64,000 nt of DNA from Clostridium estertheticum (GTDB lineage: Bacteria; Bacillota; Clostridia; Clostridiales; Clostridiaceae): NCBI RefSeq assembly GCF_011065935.2, contig NZ_JAAMNH020000001.1:4361001-4425000 (forward strand), read 5' to 3'. The stretch's first letter is position 1, and each line of letters opens with the position of its first letter. This document shows positions 25,559 to 34,966 of this stretch, one piece after another. Made by a program: the position numbers and the translations under genes. Under the pieces are notes generated by a model. It did not search any database and was not told the origin of the DNA. It saw only the letters and a program-made list of their open reading frames with translations.

Positions 25559-26593
25559 CTACCTTATGATATAATATGCAATATTAATCATTTCTTCCCA
25601 TGGTGCATTACCATCAACACTGTACTTTTTACCTCCATTTTCCCAAAACAACTTTACATAAGGTGTTTCCTTAATATCAAAGTTTGGTCGTAATATATAT
25701 TTAACTGGAATACTATTTATATTTATAATCATATTCTTTTCCGCTACAACTTTTGATTCTGAACTAATATTTTCACCTAATCCATAACTATAATTTATGT
25801 TGTTATATTCAGTTACCCTAAAATACTGAAAATTATTTCTATAAATAATTTCATATAGTTCATATGAATTATTACTTACTTCTGGTACTAAAATTTTTTC
25901 CATAATAAAATCTTTAGGTATATAAGAAGGATTTTTTATACTCTCCCCAAAAATATTTCTTGCTTCTTGTAAAGATAATGTTCTCATTTTAGTTTCTTCA
26001 TTGACTTGCACGTCATTTTCCTTTGGTAACACTAAAGAATTATCTTTAGTAGCCTCCTTTATCAATTTTTCACTATCGATTATATCTTTATTGGTAGCAA
26101 CAATAATGTCTTTATCCCTTTTGTCACTTAGCATTGAACTTTCTATTTTTGAAGGTATTATAGTCTTATCATTTAAAGTAGTTTTTTCTTTTTCCTGCTT
26201 TTCTTCTTTACTGCTTTTATTAACTTGACTACCTTCTACTATTTCAGCGCTAATAATTTTATTGCTTTCAGCTTTCAAAATACCCGCTTTATCCTCAATA
26301 ATTGCTGTATCCATATAGGGTTCTTTTAATGTTTTAATGTCTTTACCGCCGGTATTCATGGTTGCTACTTCATTGTGTATTAACTTGTTTTTATTATAAA
26401 TAGGGTACATTATGAATCCCATAAATAAACAAGCTACCATAGTTAAAGTTATAGGAAGAAAGGCTTTATGTATTGAAATACTACTCTTTTCGTCCAATTT
26501 TTCTAGTGTTTTTAACTTTAATTTCTCACTTACCTTTATTTCTTTTAGTTCCCTATTAATCATATCTGTTAACCCATCTAAATTATCCCTCAT
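25559..26593 (-). CDS. Membrane anti-sigma factor-like protein with DUF4367-type domain
   Basis: A 344-residue protein encoded next to an ECF sigma gene: a short cytoplasmic N-terminus (about 1-45), one transmembrane helix (about 46-66), a long lysine/glutamate-rich extracellular linker, and a C-terminal domain (about 210-344; PSYIPKDFIMEKILVPEV onward) like DUF4367. I start at MRDNLDG, because GGAGGATTGAAT lies before it. That start overlaps the sigma gene by 11 bases, suggesting translational coupling. It most likely restrains the sigma factor until an envelope signal arrives; this is inferred from context. Confidence 0.8.
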   Translation of the reverse strand: MRDNLDGLTDMINRELKEIKVSEKLKLKTLEKLDEKSSISIHKAFLPITLTMVACLFMGFIMYPIYNKNKLIHNEVATMNTGGKDIKTLKEPYMDTAIIEDKAGILKAESNKIISAEIVEGSQVNKSSKEEKQEKEKTTLNDKTIIPSKIESSMLSDKRDKDIIVATNKDIIDSEKLIKEATKDNSLVLPKENDVQVNEETKMRTLSLQEARNIFGESIKNPSYIPKDFIMEKILVPEVSNNSYELYEIIYRNNFQYFRVTEYNNINYSYGLGENISSESKVVAEKNMIININSIPVKYILRPNFDIKETPYVKLFWENGGKKYSVDGNAPWEEMINIAYYIIR

Positions 26594-27158
26594 ATTCAAT
26601 CCTCCCAGTAACATTCTTTTTTAGTAACTCTCTCGCTCTAAATAATCTAGTTCGTATTGTTCCCTCTGGAAGCTTTAACATTTCACTAATTTCTCTAGTA
26701 GTAAATCCCTCATAATAATATAAAATAATTACTTCTTTATATTTAATAGATAAGTTCATAACCTGATGGAGTAGTTCTCTGGACTCCATAGATTTAATTA
26801 TACCATCATCTAAACTTTCAGCATTGTACTGCTCATTATAAATTTCCCTGTCATAATCTCTATCGCTATTTAGGAGAACCCTCTTTATCCAAAAACTTTT
26901 AAAATAGTCTTTACATACATTGATAGTTATTTTCATAATCCAAGTTTTTTCACTACTATTTCCTTTAAATGAATCATATTTTTTAAATACTTTTATAAAC
27001 ACTTCTTGGAAGATATCCTCAGCCTTATGCCTATCTTTAACGTATAAAAATGCTACTCTAAGCACATCATCTCCATAGCAATTAATAAGCCTCTCTATTT
27101 CCTTATGAATATCCTTTTTTTCTTCGTTGTCCTTTTGAACTAAAGACGCAATAGGCAC
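26583..27158 (-). CDS. ECF RNA polymerase sigma factor
   Basis: A 191-residue sigma-70 family protein. Region 2 (about 20-90) has AFLYVKDRHKAEDIFQEVFI and TWIMKITINVCKDYF; region 4 (about 125-180) has IILYYYEGFTTREISEMLKL and GTIRTRLFRAREL. Start is GTG with GGAG eight bases upstream. A TGAAAC-N17-CGTC promoter directly upstream fits autoregulation by this sigma. It is coupled to the downstream membrane anti-sigma. Regulon unknown; SigW/SigV-like envelope stress response is a reasonable guess. Confidence 0.93.
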   Translation of the reverse strand: MPIASLVQKDNEEKKDIHKEIERLINCYGDDVLRVAFLYVKDRHKAEDIFQEVFIKVFKKYDSFKGNSSEKTWIMKITINVCKDYFKSFWIKRVLLNSDRDYDREIYNEQYNAESLDDGIIKSMESRELLHQVMNLSIKYKEVIILYYYEGFTTREISEMLKLPEGTIRTRLFRARELLKKNVTGRIEYEG

Positions 27159-27184
27159 CTACATCACTCCCATCCTAAATATTA

Positions 27185-27211
27185 GACGACAATAAAATGG
27201 ATTTTGTTTCA
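27185..27211 (-). promoter_or_regulatory. ECF-type autoregulatory promoter
   Basis: On the minus strand TGAAAC (27206-27211) is followed after 17 bp by CGTC (27185-27188), the pattern of Bacillus extracytoplasmic-function promoters. Transcription would start about 20 bases before the GTG of the sigma gene. Confidence 0.7.
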
Positions 27212-27275
27212 TTAATACTATAATAATTTCTTTTAAGTGAAAATAATAGTAATTTATATAATTTTCTATAAAATA

Positions 27276-27322
27276 AAGATAAGCCAACAAAAATGCTTAT
27301 CATTTTTGTTGACTTATCTTTT
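27276..27322. terminator. Terminator between the Lys-rich small gene and the sigma gene
   Basis: AAAGATAAGCCAACAAAAATG pairs with CATTTTTGTTGACTTATCTTT (one C/A mismatch) around a 5-base loop. It should stop transcripts of the small gene at 27419 before the ECF promoter. Confidence 0.75.
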
Positions 27323-27418
27323 AAATAATATGTTTATTTTTTCTAAAATTCAGAGTAACCTAAGTATCTCTTTAGGATAGTTGACAATTGATACTGCTCG
27401 CTATCTCTATTTTTTGGA

Positions 27419-27511
27419 TTAACCTAATGTATTGCCCTTTTGATTCTTTTTCTGAGTTTTATCTTTTGTATCCTTAGAACCTGATTTCTTTTCTCCACCT
27501 TTTTTAGCCAT
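27419..27511 (-). CDS. Very small lysine-rich protein (30 aa)
   Basis: A 30-codon frame (starts MAKKGGEKKSGSKD, ends KNQKGNTLG) with a good ribosome site AAAGAGGTGATTAAC before its ATG and a terminator about 100 bp after its stop. Strongly basic, no hydrophobic segment. Similar short Lys/Gly/Ser-rich proteins are common in clostridia and sometimes spore-associated, but I cannot assign a family. The start signals make expression likely. Confidence 0.5.
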   Translation of the reverse strand: MAKKGGEKKSGSKDTKDKTQKKNQKGNTLG

Positions 27512-27701
27512 GTTAATCACCTCTTTAATATATTTTAAAATCATAGTGCTTAGAAATACTAGTTAGTATACTCTAATTCCCATTGATAAAAATAACCGGT
27601 CAATATGTTATTTTTTATAATGGTCTTGCTATATATTTCTTCTAATATTATTTACACTTTATCTGATTTAATACATATTAGAGGCTATTAACATAATATA
27701 T

Positions 27702-28844
27702 TTATTTATAAATTTCCATTTCACAAATAGCCTTTTCAACTAGTCTATCAATATCTAAAACTGTTTCGGACTTAATTATCTCAATTAACCTTGGCTTTGT
27801 TTTTGGATGTTTTGGCACAAAAATTGTACAACAATCCTCATAAGGTAAAATGGAGGTTTCATATGTTTCTATTTTTCTTGAAACGTCCATGATATCTATT
27901 TTGTCCATAGCAACTAGTGGCCTAAAAACTGGTCTGTCCGCAACATCATCACTTACTACAAGACCTTCCATAGTTTGACTAGCTACTTGCCCTATGCTTT
28001 CTCCTGTAGTTACAGAATTTATGTTGTATTTTTCTGCAAGTGCACATGCAAGTCTCATCATAAATCTTCTCATAATTATTGTTAATTCATCTTCTCTACA
28101 CTTTTCTATAATTTGCATTTGAATTTCAGTAAAAGGGACTACATACAAGGTTAATTTTCCAGTGTATTCTTTTAAAATATTAGTCAATTGCTTTACCTTA
28201 TCCTTCGCTCTTTCGCTAGTATAGGGATGACTATGATAATAAACTGCATGCAGTTCTACACCTCTTCTTGCCATCATATAACCTGCCACAGGAGAGTCTA
28301 TTCCCCCAGATAACATAAGCATAGTGCTACCATTCATTCCATAAGGTAATCCGCCCACTGCCTTTATTCTTTTAGCATAAACATATGCTTTACTCCTTAT
28401 CTCAACATTTATGATGCATTGTGGATTATGAACATCTACAGTTACTTCTTCACTATTTTGTAATATGTAAGCCCCTACTTTTCTGCTTACTTCCAATGAA
28501 TTTGGGCTAAAGTTTTTGCTTGCTCTGTTAGTTGCTACCTTAAAAGTTTTAGCTGAAGTTTCTGCTAGCTCCAAGAGTGCTTGCTTTTGAATATTTTCAA
28601 GGGTTGCTTCAATTTCCGTAACTATGCAAACCTCCATTATTCCAAAAACATTTTTAACCTTTTCTATGATTTTATCCATTTGCTGTGAGCTTATAAACCA
28701 TCTTCCTGAGTCCTCAACAAATTCATAATCTAAGCCTATTAGTACATTTTTTATATTATCCTTAAGTTTTTTTTCAAATTTACCTCTGTTGAGTCCTTTT
28801 AAAAAGATTTCCGGGGCATATTTTACCAAAATTAATTTTCTCAT
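27702..28844 (-). CDS. thiI: tRNA 4-thiouridine sulfurtransferase
   Basis: Uses ATP and persulfide sulfur to make s4U at position 8 of tRNA, and in many bacteria supplies ThiS thiocarboxylate. The N-terminal ferredoxin-like and THUMP domains (about 1-170) are followed by the PP-loop ATPase motif LMLSGGIDSPVAGYMM. The protein ends after the PP-loop domain at 380 residues with no rhodanese extension, as in Bacillus. The cysteine desulfurase gene lies about 60 bp upstream on the same strand, the usual NifZ-ThiI pairing. AGGAGTG precedes the ATG. Confidence 0.95.
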   Translation of the reverse strand: MRKLILVKYAPEIFLKGLNRGKFEKKLKDNIKNVLIGLDYEFVEDSGRWFISSQQMDKIIEKVKNVFGIMEVCIVTEIEATLENIQKQALLELAETSAKTFKVATNRASKNFSPNSLEVSRKVGAYILQNSEEVTVDVHNPQCIINVEIRSKAYVYAKRIKAVGGLPYGMNGSTMLMLSGGIDSPVAGYMMARRGVELHAVYYHSHPYTSERAKDKVKQLTNILKEYTGKLTLYVVPFTEIQMQIIEKCREDELTIIMRRFMMRLACALAEKYNINSVTTGESIGQVASQTMEGLVVSDDVADRPVFRPLVAMDKIDIMDVSRKIETYETSILPYEDCCTIFVPKHPKTKPRLIEIIKSETVLDIDRLVEKAICEMEIYK

Positions 28845-28906
28845 CTATTAGCACTCCTCTTTTTCTTATATGAAATGTCGCTTCTCATCACCTGCGGTGC
28901 TACCAA

Positions 28907-30052
28907 TTATCTTTTGTTTAGCTTTCTTAAAAATTTTAATGATTTATCCAGTTCCACTACCACATAGTCTATTTGTTCTTTATTATTGTACTCAGAAAAA
29001 CTAAACCGTATAGTTCCCTTTTGCTCCTCTAAATTTCTTCCAAGAGCCTTTAATATTTCACTACTTTTATTAGGGCTTTTAGCTGAACATGCTGAACCTG
29101 TAGATACATATATGCCTTTTTCTTCTAAGCAGTGAAGAAGCACTTCCCCTTTAACACCCTTGAATGAAGCACTTAGTATATAAGGTGTAAAACTAGCTTC
29201 TAACTTACTATTAATTATTACATCATCTAGCTGCGACAGTTTATCTATGAAATATTTCTTTATCTCTAAAACATTGTTGAAATTCGCATGCTGATTTTTG
29301 CACATAATTTTTGCTGCGGTTCCAAATCCAACAATTCCAGCAAGATTTTCCGTACCCGATCTTAAATTTCTTTCTTGCCCTCCACCGTTTATTAAGCTAT
29401 TAGGTATAAGACCCTTGCGTACATATGCAAATCCAATTCCGCGAGGTCCGTGAATTTTGTGTGCACTAGTAGATAATAAATCAATTTTAAATTTTTCTAC
29501 ATCAATAGGTATCTTTCCATAACTTTGCACTGCATCTACATGAAACTTAGCCCTATTACTATTCTCTTTAATTAATTTTCCTATAAATTCAAGGTCCTGT
29601 ATAACCCCTACCTCGTTGTTAACATGCATTATACTAACAATTTGCGTATCGCGAGTTATGCTGCTCTTAAGCTGCTCTACATTAATTCTACCATTTTCAT
29701 CTACATCAATATATGTAACCTTTGCTCCTAAATCTACTAACGACCTAAAAGTGTTCGCCACACTTGAATGTTCAATTTTAGTAGTTATTATATGAGACGT
29801 AGATTTCACAAAACCTTTAATAAGAAAATTATTACTTTCGCTTCCTCCTGATGTAAATATTATTTCCTCACTTGTAGCATTTATACTTTTAGCAATATTT
29901 ACTCTTATCTCCCTAAGTTTTTGCTCTGCCTTAAACCCTAAACTATGAGCTGAAGATGGATTGCCATAATAATTTCTCATAGTACTACATACATCATCAA
30001 TAACCTCTTCATAAGGCATGGTAGTTGCACTATTATCTAAATATACTTCCAT
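28907..30052 (-). CDS. Cysteine desulfurase (NifS/IscS family)
   Basis: PLP enzyme that takes sulfur from cysteine and passes it as persulfide, here probably to ThiI encoded downstream. It begins MEVYLDNSATTMPYEEV with GAGGAGAGAG upstream; the longer frame (to 30175) adds an unrelated hydrophobic segment. PLP lysine lies in STSAHKIHGPRGIGF, and the persulfide cysteine in YVSTGSACSAKSPNKSS. At 381 residues it matches the class I NifZ type. Fe-S scaffold genes are not adjacent, which favours a dedicated thiolation role. Confidence 0.92.
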   Translation of the reverse strand: MEVYLDNSATTMPYEEVIDDVCSTMRNYYGNPSSAHSLGFKAEQKLREIRVNIAKSINATSEEIIFTSGGSESNNFLIKGFVKSTSHIITTKIEHSSVANTFRSLVDLGAKVTYIDVDENGRINVEQLKSSITRDTQIVSIMHVNNEVGVIQDLEFIGKLIKENSNRAKFHVDAVQSYGKIPIDVEKFKIDLLSTSAHKIHGPRGIGFAYVRKGLIPNSLINGGGQERNLRSGTENLAGIVGFGTAAKIMCKNQHANFNNVLEIKKYFIDKLSQLDDVIINSKLEASFTPYILSASFKGVKGEVLLHCLEEKGIYVSTGSACSAKSPNKSSEILKALGRNLEEQKGTIRFSFSEYNNKEQIDYVVVELDKSLKFLRKLNKR

Positions 30053-30288
30053 ATTTCTATCTCTCTCCTCTTCAAAAATCCAATAAACACACTTAATTAA
30101 TTCATAGTGTTTTGCTCTGATATACTCAATTATAAATATTTTAATTATTAATGTCAATAAATAAAAAACATTCATTTGGGCTAACGTCAGTTTTTATGGT
30201 AAAATAAATTATCTAAAAATATTATTTCTCTAGTAAAATTCAAGTAATCTCATTGATTTTATGAATTTATTTTAAAGGGGATGCATCT

Positions 30289-31356
30289 ATGAAACCAACG
30301 ATTAAAAGTATAAGCATTTACGCTCTAAAACCAGGTATGAAATTGGCTGAAGATTTAATACTAAACGGCCTAACTTTAGTTGCAAATGAAATTGCATTAA
30401 ATAGTTCCATGATTAAAAAAATATTAGAATTTTACCCATCAGACACTATATACATAAATGCCCTGGATGAAAAACCCCTGGTTTCTAGTTCAAAAAATTC
30501 AAGACGAAAAAATTTAATCGAAACTGAAAATGTATTGAATCATTTTACAAATCGTATAGATAATTTTTTAAATAGCATAGAAAAAAATAAGGAATTAGAC
30601 CTAACAGAAGTAAGGACTATGTCTAAACAGATTTTAGATAATCTTACTGATTATGATTCTATTTTAATGAGTATAACAAATTCTAGACATATAGATGAGT
30701 ATCTTACAAGGCATTGTGCAAATGTTGCACTTTTAAGTTCTATGTTAGGTAAGTGGCTTAATTTTTCTAATAAGGATTTGACACTTTTGACCTATGCAGC
30801 TTTTCTTCATGATATTGGTAAAACGAAAGTTGACCAAACTATATTAAATAAGCCATCAAAACTAACAAAATTAGAATTTGAAGAAATTAAAAAACATACG
30901 GTTTACTCTTATGAGCTTATACGCAACACTCCTTATTTAGATGAGTCTGTAAGCTTAGGTGTGCTAATGCATCATGAACGTTTAGATGGTTCAGGCTATC
31001 CTCTCCATTTAAAAGAAGATAAAATTAATGCCTTTGCGAAAATAATAGGAATTACAGATATGTTTGATGCTATGACCTCTGACAAAGTCTATAGCAAAAA
31101 ACAAAACCCCTTTGTGGTGTTAGAAATTATGCAACATGATTGCATGGGTTTATTTGATTATAATTACCTGACTACCTTTATAACACAAATGTCAAATTAC
31201 TACACTGGTGAAATGGTTAAACTAAGTAATGGTTCCATAGGAAAGATAATTAAAATAGACACAAATAATATTTCCAGGCCGCTGATATCTATTGATTCAA
31301 ACTTTATAGATTTAAGCATTGAAAAAAATATATTTATTACGGAACTTCTGCCTTAG
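30289..31356 (+). CDS. HD-GYP domain protein, probable c-di-GMP phosphodiesterase
   Basis: A 355-residue protein with an N-terminal region (about 1-115) like the DUF3391 lead-in of HD-GYP proteins, then an HD-GYP domain (about 125-290). The metal ligands appear as HDIGKTKVD and MHHERLDGSGYP, with the GYP intact, so cyclic di-GMP hydrolysis is likely. A last about 55 residues form a small beta domain. AAAGGGGATG precedes the ATG. Divergent from the cysteine desulfurase gene and followed by a polysaccharide deacetylase. Confidence 0.88.
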   Translation: MKPTIKSISIYALKPGMKLAEDLILNGLTLVANEIALNSSMIKKILEFYPSDTIYINALDEKPLVSSSKNSRRKNLIETENVLNHFTNRIDNFLNSIEKNKELDLTEVRTMSKQILDNLTDYDSILMSITNSRHIDEYLTRHCANVALLSSMLGKWLNFSNKDLTLLTYAAFLHDIGKTKVDQTILNKPSKLTKLEFEEIKKHTVYSYELIRNTPYLDESVSLGVLMHHERLDGSGYPLHLKEDKINAFAKIIGITDMFDAMTSDKVYSKKQNPFVVLEIMQHDCMGLFDYNYLTTFITQMSNYYTGEMVKLSNGSIGKIIKIDTNNISRPLISIDSNFIDLSIEKNIFITELLP

Positions 31357-31514
31357 GCACATTGAACTATACCTATTATTTTAAGTCTCCCTATTTGTCA
31401 TATTAATTTGTAATTTTTTAGTATGAAATCTTTACAAATTTATTTGTATATGTAATACTAAGATTAATTGATGGTAAATTATTACATTAATATCGATAAA
31501 AGGGAGCTGTTTAT

Positions 31515-33260
31515 ATGAGAAGGCTTTTTCCCAATATTTTAATCATAATTTTTATTTTATTTTTATCTTTTAACACAAGTAAAATTATCTATGCTAGTGT
31601 TACTCCTAATATATATAAGGTGGATTTTGCAAGCCCACGAGTATATGAGGGTTGTACTCAAAGTATAGATATTTACACTAAAGCAAATTCAAAAATTCAG
31701 TATAAGTTTTGGCTTTATTCTAAAGAAGATGATTTATGGCAAGAGCTAACTACAAACTATACTAATGCCCAGGCACCAGAAAAAGCTTTTACCTTTACAA
31801 TTCCTAAATTAAAATTTGGACAATACACTTTATCTATATGGGTGAAAACAGCAGACAAAGACCCAATAAACAAAAATGGGTATGATAATTATTATGCTTA
31901 TAATTTTCTTTGTAGTCATTATGATGGACAATTCTATAACAGATCTTTAGACAAAATAAAAACAGAAAAGCCCTATATTCCTAGTATTGAAAGAGTAGTG
32001 GCGCAGGTTCCATATCTTCAGGCGGGAAATTTTCAAACCTTCCAAGTATTCTCTAAAGGTTTTGAAGATGTTCAATATAGAGTTTGGCTTAACAATAAAA
32101 ATCAAAATACTTGGGTGGAGCTTACTAGTGGATATGTTGAGCCTCAGTACGCGCAAAGCGTGTACAGCATATCAACGCCAAACCTCTCCCTTGGCGATTA
32201 TACTTTGTCCTTGTGGATAAAAAGAGCCAATAAACAGCCCTTAAATGTTAAGGGGTATGATGATTATGTATCCTTTAATTTTAATTGTAATGAAAAAAGC
32301 AATGAAAGTAATATTACTCATTTTACTAAACTAAAAAACAATTATGAGTTAAATGAAAAAATAGAATTTACTAATATTCCAGAAACAAAAAAACAATATA
32401 GATACAGTATATTCGATGCTTTAAATAATAAACTAATAATACCCCTTAGTGATTATAAAAATAACGTAACATGTGGTCCCCTTAAAGAAGGTGTTTATAT
32501 ATTACAGCTAGATATAAAAACCTTCACTGAAATAAAAGTGGACAAAGACCCTGCACTACCTGATATCCAAAATTCCGATTTAGACTCCGTGCAACCAAGT
32601 ATAGATGAAAAAAAGTACGAATATAAAAGAGTAGAAACGATTAATAAATTAATTGTATTTGGAAAGCCTTATAAAAAAAGTACAGGTAAATTTATTTATC
32701 TAACCTTTGATGATGGCCCATCTACAAATGTTACACCTAAAATATTAGATATTTTAGATAAATACGATATAAAAGCCACTTTTTTTGTTACTGGCATTAA
32801 TGCAGATGCTCATAATGACCTAATAAAGCAAATTTATAAACGAGGCCATGTTATTGCAAACCATAGTTACAGTCATAATTACAGTAAAATATATGCAAAT
32901 GTCACTTCACTTATAGGTGAAATTGAAAAAACCTATAACATTATAAAAAAAATCATTCCCACTTACAATACTAAAATCTTCAGATTTCCTGGAGGCTCAC
33001 AAGGTAAAGATGATAGCTTAAAACTAGCAGTTATGAAAGATAACTACACATATTATGATTGGGATGCTTTGAACGGAGATGCTGAAGGTTATTTAGTTTC
33101 TAAAGACAAACTTATATCAAGGATAAAAGAAACGTTAAACCCTAAGTCTTCAGCAATTGTACTAATGCATGATTCTAATGTAAAAACTACCACTGTGGAC
33201 GCACTTCCAACTATAATAGAATATTTAATTAATAGTGGATATGAATTCAAAACACTATAA
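31515..33260 (+). CDS. Secreted polysaccharide deacetylase with duplicated N-terminal module
   Basis: A 581-residue exported protein. After the signal peptide (about 1-28) two homologous modules follow (about 35-140 and 160-260); both end with the pattern GQYTLSIWVKTADKDP...GYDNY / GDYTLSLWIKRANKQP...GYDDY. The C-terminal NodB domain (about 390-581) has the metal motifs TFDDGPS and NHSYSH, then FRFPGG, and the catalytic His in LMHDS. It probably deacetylates peptidoglycan or another wall glycan; the repeats may bind carbohydrate. The single-gene unit starts with AAAGGGAGC before ATG. Confidence 0.88.
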   Translation: MRRLFPNILIIIFILFLSFNTSKIIYASVTPNIYKVDFASPRVYEGCTQSIDIYTKANSKIQYKFWLYSKEDDLWQELTTNYTNAQAPEKAFTFTIPKLKFGQYTLSIWVKTADKDPINKNGYDNYYAYNFLCSHYDGQFYNRSLDKIKTEKPYIPSIERVVAQVPYLQAGNFQTFQVFSKGFEDVQYRVWLNNKNQNTWVELTSGYVEPQYAQSVYSISTPNLSLGDYTLSLWIKRANKQPLNVKGYDDYVSFNFNCNEKSNESNITHFTKLKNNYELNEKIEFTNIPETKKQYRYSIFDALNNKLIIPLSDYKNNVTCGPLKEGVYILQLDIKTFTEIKVDKDPALPDIQNSDLDSVQPSIDEKKYEYKRVETINKLIVFGKPYKKSTGKFIYLTFDDGPSTNVTPKILDILDKYDIKATFFVTGINADAHNDLIKQIYKRGHVIANHSYSHNYSKIYANVTSLIGEIEKTYNIIKKIIPTYNTKIFRFPGGSQGKDDSLKLAVMKDNYTYYDWDALNGDAEGYLVSKDKLISRIKETLNPKSSAIVLMHDSNVKTTTVDALPTIIEYLINSGYEFKTL

Positions 33261-33335
33261 GAATTTAAAAATCAACTTATTATTTATTAAAAATAACAAG
33301 GCAAAGATGCTTTATACGTTAAAGGAGTTCTAATC

Positions 33336-34235
33336 ATGAAAAATATAGACAAAAAAAAGAGTATTCTCGCTGATATGTCTTTGCTAGTCGTCGCAATTGT
33401 TTGGGGTGGTGGATTTATAGCTGTAAAAGGTGCTTTAGATAGTATTACACCTTTTTATATTATGGCAATGCGTTTTGGTATTTCTACGATAATTATGCTC
33501 TTATTTTTCAGAAAGAAAATTAAGCACATTACTAAAAATCAGCTAGCGGTTGGAACTTTGGTTGGACTTCTCTTATTTTTAGGCTTTACTGCTCAAACTA
33601 TCGGTATGAAATATACAACTGCTGGTAAAAATGCTTTTCTAACCGGCACTAATGTAGTTATTGTACCCTTTCTTTATTGGGCAATTAGCAAAAGAAAACC
33701 TGATATCTATTCGTTAGTTTCAGCTTTTCTATGTTTTATTGGAATCGGTATGTTAACCCTAGATGGAGGCATACGTATTAGCCTTGGGGACGGTTTGACC
33801 TTAATATGCGCAGTATTTTTCGCAGCTCATATAGTTTCTGTTGGATTTTTTACGCAAAAAGTTGGCGCCATAACCCTTGTAATAATACAGTTAGGTTCCG
33901 CTGCAGTATTCTCACTAATAGCTGCACTAATCTATGAACCAATGCCAACGCATTTGAATTCAGATACAATATTTGCAATTGGTTACTTAGCAATTTTTAG
34001 TACAATGTTTGCATTTATTATACAGAACGTAGCCCAAAAGTATACCACATCTACTCACGCGGCTATTATTTTATGCTTAGAATCAGTCTTTGGTTCTATT
34101 TTATCTGTATTCATGCTTAATGAAATATTTACATCAAAGATGATTATAGGCTGCTTAACGATATTTATGGCAATTATAACAACAGAAACTAAATGGGATT
34201 TCGTAAAAAGAAAGAAAATATCCGCTAGTAGTTAA
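33336..34235 (+). CDS. EamA/DMT-family transporter
   Basis: A 299-residue membrane protein with ten predicted helices in two EamA repeats; AIVWGGGFIAVKGALDSITP opens the first and VAQKYTTSTHAAIILCLESV marks the second. Members of this drug/metabolite superfamily usually export amino acids or metabolites; the substrate is not predictable. AAAGGAG precedes the ATG. It is followed by a long hairpin shared with the convergent phosphoesterase gene. Confidence 0.88.
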   Translation: MKNIDKKKSILADMSLLVVAIVWGGGFIAVKGALDSITPFYIMAMRFGISTIIMLLFFRKKIKHITKNQLAVGTLVGLLLFLGFTAQTIGMKYTTAGKNAFLTGTNVVIVPFLYWAISKRKPDIYSLVSAFLCFIGIGMLTLDGGIRISLGDGLTLICAVFFAAHIVSVGFFTQKVGAITLVIIQLGSAAVFSLIAALIYEPMPTHLNSDTIFAIGYLAIFSTMFAFIIQNVAQKYTTSTHAAIILCLESVFGSILSVFMLNEIFTSKMIIGCLTIFMAIITTETKWDFVKRKKISASS

Positions 34236-34308
34236 CCCCTAACCATGTCTTTCCTTCTGAAATGTCGTTAAACTAAATAATAGGATAGAATTAGCTTCTG
34301 TACATGAA

Positions 34309-34357
34309 GATATAAATAACCCATGGGTAAATTCATTACCCATGGGTTATTTATATC
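34309..34357. terminator. Convergent terminator after EamA and phosphoesterase genes
   Basis: A 22-bp perfect stem with a 5-base loop, containing CCCATGGG in each arm. The right arm overlaps the last codons of the phosphoesterase gene (34351-34357). It works for both converging transcripts. Confidence 0.85.
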
Positions 34358-34947
34358 TCAACGATATGATATTTAAATGCATTTATAACTGTAGTGGTAT
34401 TATAAATCATTTTTCTGGCACCTTTTCCATACTCCAGATGCTGGTGACCGTAAAAAAAGAATTTTGGGGAATATTTATTTAAAACATCTATAAATACTTC
34501 AAAGCCTCGATGACAAGGATCTTTTGCATCCCCCATTCCTTTTGCTGGTGAATGGGTTACTAATATATCAAACCCTTTATTCTTCCATAAACTCAATTTT
34601 AATCTTGCAATCCTTTTTTGCATTTCCTTTTCTGAATATTGAAAAGGACCTTTATTATAATCAATAGATCCTCCAAGGCCTAGTATTCTGAGATTTTTAT
34701 AAACAAAAATCTTATCATCAATAGGGATACATCCAGCTGGTGGTTTTTCTAAGTACCGTGCATCATGATTACCATTAACATAAAGTACTGGTGCTTTAAT
34801 CATATCAGCTATATATTCTAGATAATCTGCTTTTAAATCTCCACAGGATATTACCAGCTCGATTTCACTAAATCTTTCATAATCAAAGTGATCCCAAATA
34901 TAACTATCTTCAATATCTGAAACTAATAATACTTTAATTTTAACCAC
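34351..34947 (-). CDS. Calcineurin-like metallophosphoesterase
   Basis: A 198-residue phosphoesterase with motifs SCGDLK, NGNHD, THSP and GHQH in order; the first metal motif is SDIED, with Glu where most relatives have His. Start is a GTG (VVKIKVLLVSD) with only a weak ribosome site; the gene begins 19 bp after the stop of the upstream BMP-like gene, so translation may be coupled. The substrate is unknown. The paired arrangement suggests a common function with the BMP-like protein. Confidence 0.83.
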   Translation of the reverse strand: MVKIKVLLVSDIEDSYIWDHFDYERFSEIELVISCGDLKADYLEYIADMIKAPVLYVNGNHDARYLEKPPAGCIPIDDKIFVYKNLRILGLGGSIDYNKGPFQYSEKEMQKRIARLKLSLWKNKGFDILVTHSPAKGMGDAKDPCHRGFEVFIDVLNKYSPKFFFYGHQHLEYGKGARKMIYNTTTVINAFKYHIVEI

Positions 34948-34966
34948 CTACTTATCTTTTGAAATT

